Positions 53,360-55,812 of a stretch of 55,812 bases of DNA are shown piece after piece. The stretch lies in the NCBI GenBank assembly GCA_040880125.1, contig JBBDJB010000001.1, positions 1 to 55,812 of the forward strand, given 5' to 3'. This DNA is from JBBDJB01 sp040880125 (GTDB lineage Bacteria > Planctomycetota > Planctomycetia > Pirellulales > JBBDJB01). Under the pieces are notes generated by a model, which did not search any database, was not told where the DNA came from, and saw nothing but the letters and a program-made list of their open reading frames with translations. The translations under genes and the position numbers were made by a program. How positions within the stretch are numbered: the first letter of the stretch is position 1; each line of letters begins with the position of its first letter.

Positions 53360-55558
53360 GTGTTGCGCACGATCGTTCTTTCTCTTTGCCTCGGCCTTGG
53401 ACTCTCGCTGGTCGCCACTCCAGCTCGCGCGGCAGCGCCGGCCGACGCCGCCGCCGCTTCGCCTGCCGGCGCGAATGCCGACGCCCAGGGGATCGAGTTG
53501 TTCGAGCAGAAGATCCGCCCGGTGCTCGTCGAGCGCTGTTACCAGTGCCACTCGGCGGACGCCGAGGAGATTCAGAGCAACCTGGTGCTGGACAGCCGCG
53601 AGTCGATCCGCCGCGGCGGCGACACCGCTCCGGCCATCGTGCCCGGAAAGCCCGAGGAGAGTCTGCTGCTGGAGGCGATCCGCTACCAGGGGCTGGAGAT
53701 GCCGCCCGACGGCAAGCTGCCCGATCGGGTGATCGCCGACTTCGAGCGCTGGATCGCGCTGGGCGCGCCCGACCCGCGCGACGAAGCGACCACCGCGCCC
53801 GAGCAACCCCAGATCGACATCGAAGCCGGCAAATCGCACTGGGCGTTTCAGCCGCCCCAGCGGCACGAGCCGCCGACTGTGCAGAATGCAGGCTGGGTCG
53901 AGCGGCCGATCGACGCGTTCATCTTAGCTCGCCTGGAAGAGGCCGGCATTGCACCCAGCCCGGCGGCCGACCGGCGGACGCTCATCCGCCGCGTCACGTT
54001 CGATCTGGTCGGCCTGCCGCCGACGCCGCAGGAGGTCGAGGACTTTATCAACGACACCTCCCCGGATGCGTACGAACGCGTAGTTGCGCGGCTGCTCGAC
54101 TCGCCGCACTACGGCGAGCGCTGGGCCCGCCTGTGGCTGGACATCGGCCGGTATGCTGAGGACCAGGCCCACATCGTCGGCGATGACAAATCGTTGTTCT
54201 ACCCGAACGCGTATCTTTACCGCGACTGGGTGATCGAAGCCTTCAACCACGACATGCCGTACGATCTGTTCCTCCGCCTGCAACTGGCGGCGGACCTGAT
54301 GGAAGATCGCAGCGAGGCGGACCAGGTGGCGCTGGGCTTCATTGGACTGGGGCCGAAGTACTACAGCCGCCGGTCCAAGGAAGTGATGGCCGAAGAGTGG
54401 TCCGACCGCGTCGACACGGTCACCCGCGGCCTGCTCGGCCTGACCGTCGCCTGTGCGCGGTGCCACGACCATAAGTACGACCCGATTCCGACCGAGGACT
54501 ACTACGCGCTGGCCGGCGTTTTCGCCAGCACAGAGATGTTCAACAAGCCGCTGGACGAGAAGCGCGAAAAGAAGGACAACGGTCAGGCGGAGAAGCCGGA
54601 AGACGCGCTGCACGTCGTCCGCGACGAAGACAAGCCGGTCGACTTGCACGTCTTCGTGCGTGGCAACGTCAAACAGGAAGGCTCGCTCGCGCCGCGGCAT
54701 TTCTTGCACGTATTGGCCGAAGACGAACCGCTTCCCTTGCAAAACGGCAGCGGCCGGCGGGACCTGGCCGAAGCGATCGCCGATCCGGAAAACCCGCTCA
54801 CGGCCCGGGTGATCGTCAATCGCATTTGGGGACAGAACTTCGGCCGGCCGCTGGTCGGCACCCCCAGCAACTTCGGCAAGCTCGGCGACGAGCCGACGCA
54901 TCCGGAGCTGCTGGACGATCTGGCCGTGCGGTTCATCGAGTCCGGCTGGTCGCTGAAGTGGCTGCAAAAGGAGATCGTGCTGTCGGCGGCTTACCGGCAG
55001 CAGAGCCACGACCGCGCAGATCAACAGGCGGTCGATCCGACCAACCGGCTGCTCGGCCGAATGAATCGCAAGCGGCTGGACGTCGAGCGCTGGCGAGACG
55101 CGATGCTTTCGGCCAGTGGGCGGCTCGATGCGGCAGTCGGCGGCGAATCGATCCGGCCGGACGATCCGGACGCCCGGCGCCGCACGGTCTACAGCTATGT
55201 TAGTCGTCTCGACCTGAACTCGATGCTAGCCAAGTTCGACTTTCCCGACCCCAACGCCCACGCCGCGCGGCGCAATTTGACGACCACGCCGCTGCAGAAG
55301 TTGTTCGTGCTGAATCATCCGCTCATGGATCAGCTTGCCACGGCGCTCGCCGCCCGCGTGTGCGACACGTGCGACGACCACGCCGAGCGGATCGATAGCG
55401 CCTATATGTTGCTCTACAGCCGGCCGGCCAGCGACCAAGAGCGAGCGCTCGGGCTGGATTATTTACAAGCGGACAGTAAGGACGAGGACGTGCGACAGCG
55501 CTGGGTGCAGTACGCCCAGGTGCTACTGGCAGCCAACGAGACGCTGGTGCTCGATTAG
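53360..55558 (+). CDS. Planctomycete cytochrome c/DUF1549/DUF1553 protein
   Basis: A 732-residue exported protein. A signal peptide (to about 25) is followed by a PSCyt1 haem domain with CYQCH (60-64) and distal-ligand candidate M114 in EMPPDGKL. A PSCyt2/DUF1549 domain (about 180-385) carries a second CxxCH, CARCHDHKYDP (365-369). A DUF1553 domain (about 480-715) has NRIWGQNFGRPLV, FIESGWSLKWLQKEIVLSAAYRQ and NRKRLDVERWRD. Electron transfer coupled to degradation of an unknown polymer is often proposed. The start is GTG, with AGGAGG five bases upstream. The usual DUF1501 partner does not follow within the window. Confidence 0.93.
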   Translation: MLRTIVLSLCLGLGLSLVATPARAAAPADAAAASPAGANADAQGIELFEQKIRPVLVERCYQCHSADAEEIQSNLVLDSRESIRRGGDTAPAIVPGKPEESLLLEAIRYQGLEMPPDGKLPDRVIADFERWIALGAPDPRDEATTAPEQPQIDIEAGKSHWAFQPPQRHEPPTVQNAGWVERPIDAFILARLEEAGIAPSPAADRRTLIRRVTFDLVGLPPTPQEVEDFINDTSPDAYERVVARLLDSPHYGERWARLWLDIGRYAEDQAHIVGDDKSLFYPNAYLYRDWVIEAFNHDMPYDLFLRLQLAADLMEDRSEADQVALGFIGLGPKYYSRRSKEVMAEEWSDRVDTVTRGLLGLTVACARCHDHKYDPIPTEDYYALAGVFASTEMFNKPLDEKREKKDNGQAEKPEDALHVVRDEDKPVDLHVFVRGNVKQEGSLAPRHFLHVLAEDEPLPLQNGSGRRDLAEAIADPENPLTARVIVNRIWGQNFGRPLVGTPSNFGKLGDEPTHPELLDDLAVRFIESGWSLKWLQKEIVLSAAYRQQSHDRADQQAVDPTNRLLGRMNRKRLDVERWRDAMLSASGRLDAAVGGESIRPDDPDARRRTVYSYVSRLDLNSMLAKFDFPDPNAHAARRNLTTTPLQKLFVLNHPLMDQLATALAARVCDTCDDHAERIDSAYMLLYSRPASDQERALGLDYLQADSKDEDVRQRWVQYAQVLLAANETLVLD

Positions 55559-55561
55559 TAG

Positions 55562-55592
55562 GGTCCGCTGTCAGAGTGCGAATTTTTCAACC
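55562..55592 (+). repeat. GGTCCGC...GAATTTTTCA repeat, copy 1
   Basis: GGTCCGC (55562-55568) and GAATTTTTCAACC separated by 11 bases, three bases after the DUF1553 stop codon. The same pair in the same orientation recurs at 55748-55778. Confidence 0.5.
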
Positions 55593-55700
55593 AAAGGTGG
55601 GGACAGCAATGCTTGCGGCCGCTATCTGTTGTGCGAGTACTTCGACGCCAGCACGCCGTATAGTTTCCTTTTGATCAAAATATGGTTGGTCGGCCTATTT

Positions 55701-55769
55701 ATTCACACTCTGTGTGCGGACCAATGACCAACGTTTGCGATATCAATGGTCCGCACACAGGCTGTGAAT
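55701..55769. repeat. Inverted repeat with 13-base perfect core near the window end
   Basis: TGTGTGCGGACCA (55711-55723) and TGGTCCGCACACA (55747-55759) are perfect inverted copies; flanking ATTCAC (55701) and GTGAAT (55764-55769) extend the symmetry to about 23 bases per arm, with a few unpaired bases. The right arm runs into GAATTTTTCACC, matching copy 1 at 55562. The last 254 bases of the window hold no supported gene. Confidence 0.6.
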
Positions 55770-55812
55770 TTTTCACCTTGGTGCGCGCCGGATTGATTTT
55801 ACAATGCGGCGT

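Overview
The window looks like a chromosomal piece of a high-GC member of the Planctomycetota, probably the Pirellulales/Planctomycetia side. The evidence is protein families largely typical of that phylum: an extracellular-protein leader ending in LEVRRVLA, two PEP-CTERM proteins, a PSCyt1/PSCyt2/DUF1553 cytochrome protein, a DUF1501 protein, several Tat-exported sugar-isomerase and DUF1080 proteins, and a MoxR/DUF58/BatA operon. No rRNA, tRNA, CRISPR array or intact transposase was seen. The family assignments come from reading motifs, not from database searches.

Layout. Bases 1-4981 (minus) hold most of a giant secreted metallophosphoesterase cut by the window edge. From 5.5 to 13 kb are mostly unlinked housekeeping genes: tyrS, a SIMPL protein, DinB, a Tat-exported TIM-barrel isomerase, an orphan CbiM-type metal permease, hisH and an OmpA-like lipoprotein. 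Two small inverted-repeat elements (9.5 and 10.7 kb) lie between them. From 13.1 to 16.1 kb is a two-gene tripartite tricarboxylate transporter whose binding protein is fused to the small membrane subunit. From 16.6 to 29 kb come PEP-CTERM proteins, an enolase-superfamily dehydratase, DUF1080, an amino-acid permease, ferritin, DUF1501, a FlgM-like mini-protein, an amidohydrolase and a GSDH-type propeller protein. From 29.3 to 34 kb are a MarR regulator with an apparently leaderless transcript, a PQQ-like propeller protein, an orphan membrane protein and a TIM-barrel/DUF1080 fusion.

The most coherent unit is 34280-49703 (plus): eight genes, mostly overlapping by 1-4 bases. They encode a TPR protein with a gluzincin HExxH site, a DUF4159 protein, a MoxR AAA+ ATPase, a DUF58 protein, a BatA/VWA membrane protein, a 1298-residue coiled-coil membrane protein with a long Gln/Gly tract, a second VWA/GATase1-like membrane protein and a C13/caspase-like protein. 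This reads as an ATPase-driven, VWA-scaffolded envelope complex with a putative peptidase at each end. It is the best candidate here for an uncharacterised system.

The last part (49.7-55.8 kb) has a second amino-acid permease, a Tat-exported D-aminoacylase-type amidohydrolase, the cytochrome/DUF1553 protein, and a cluster of inverted and direct repeats at the very end. Dispersed short hairpin repeats (one family at 22369, 31402 and 51401) mark several intergenic gaps.
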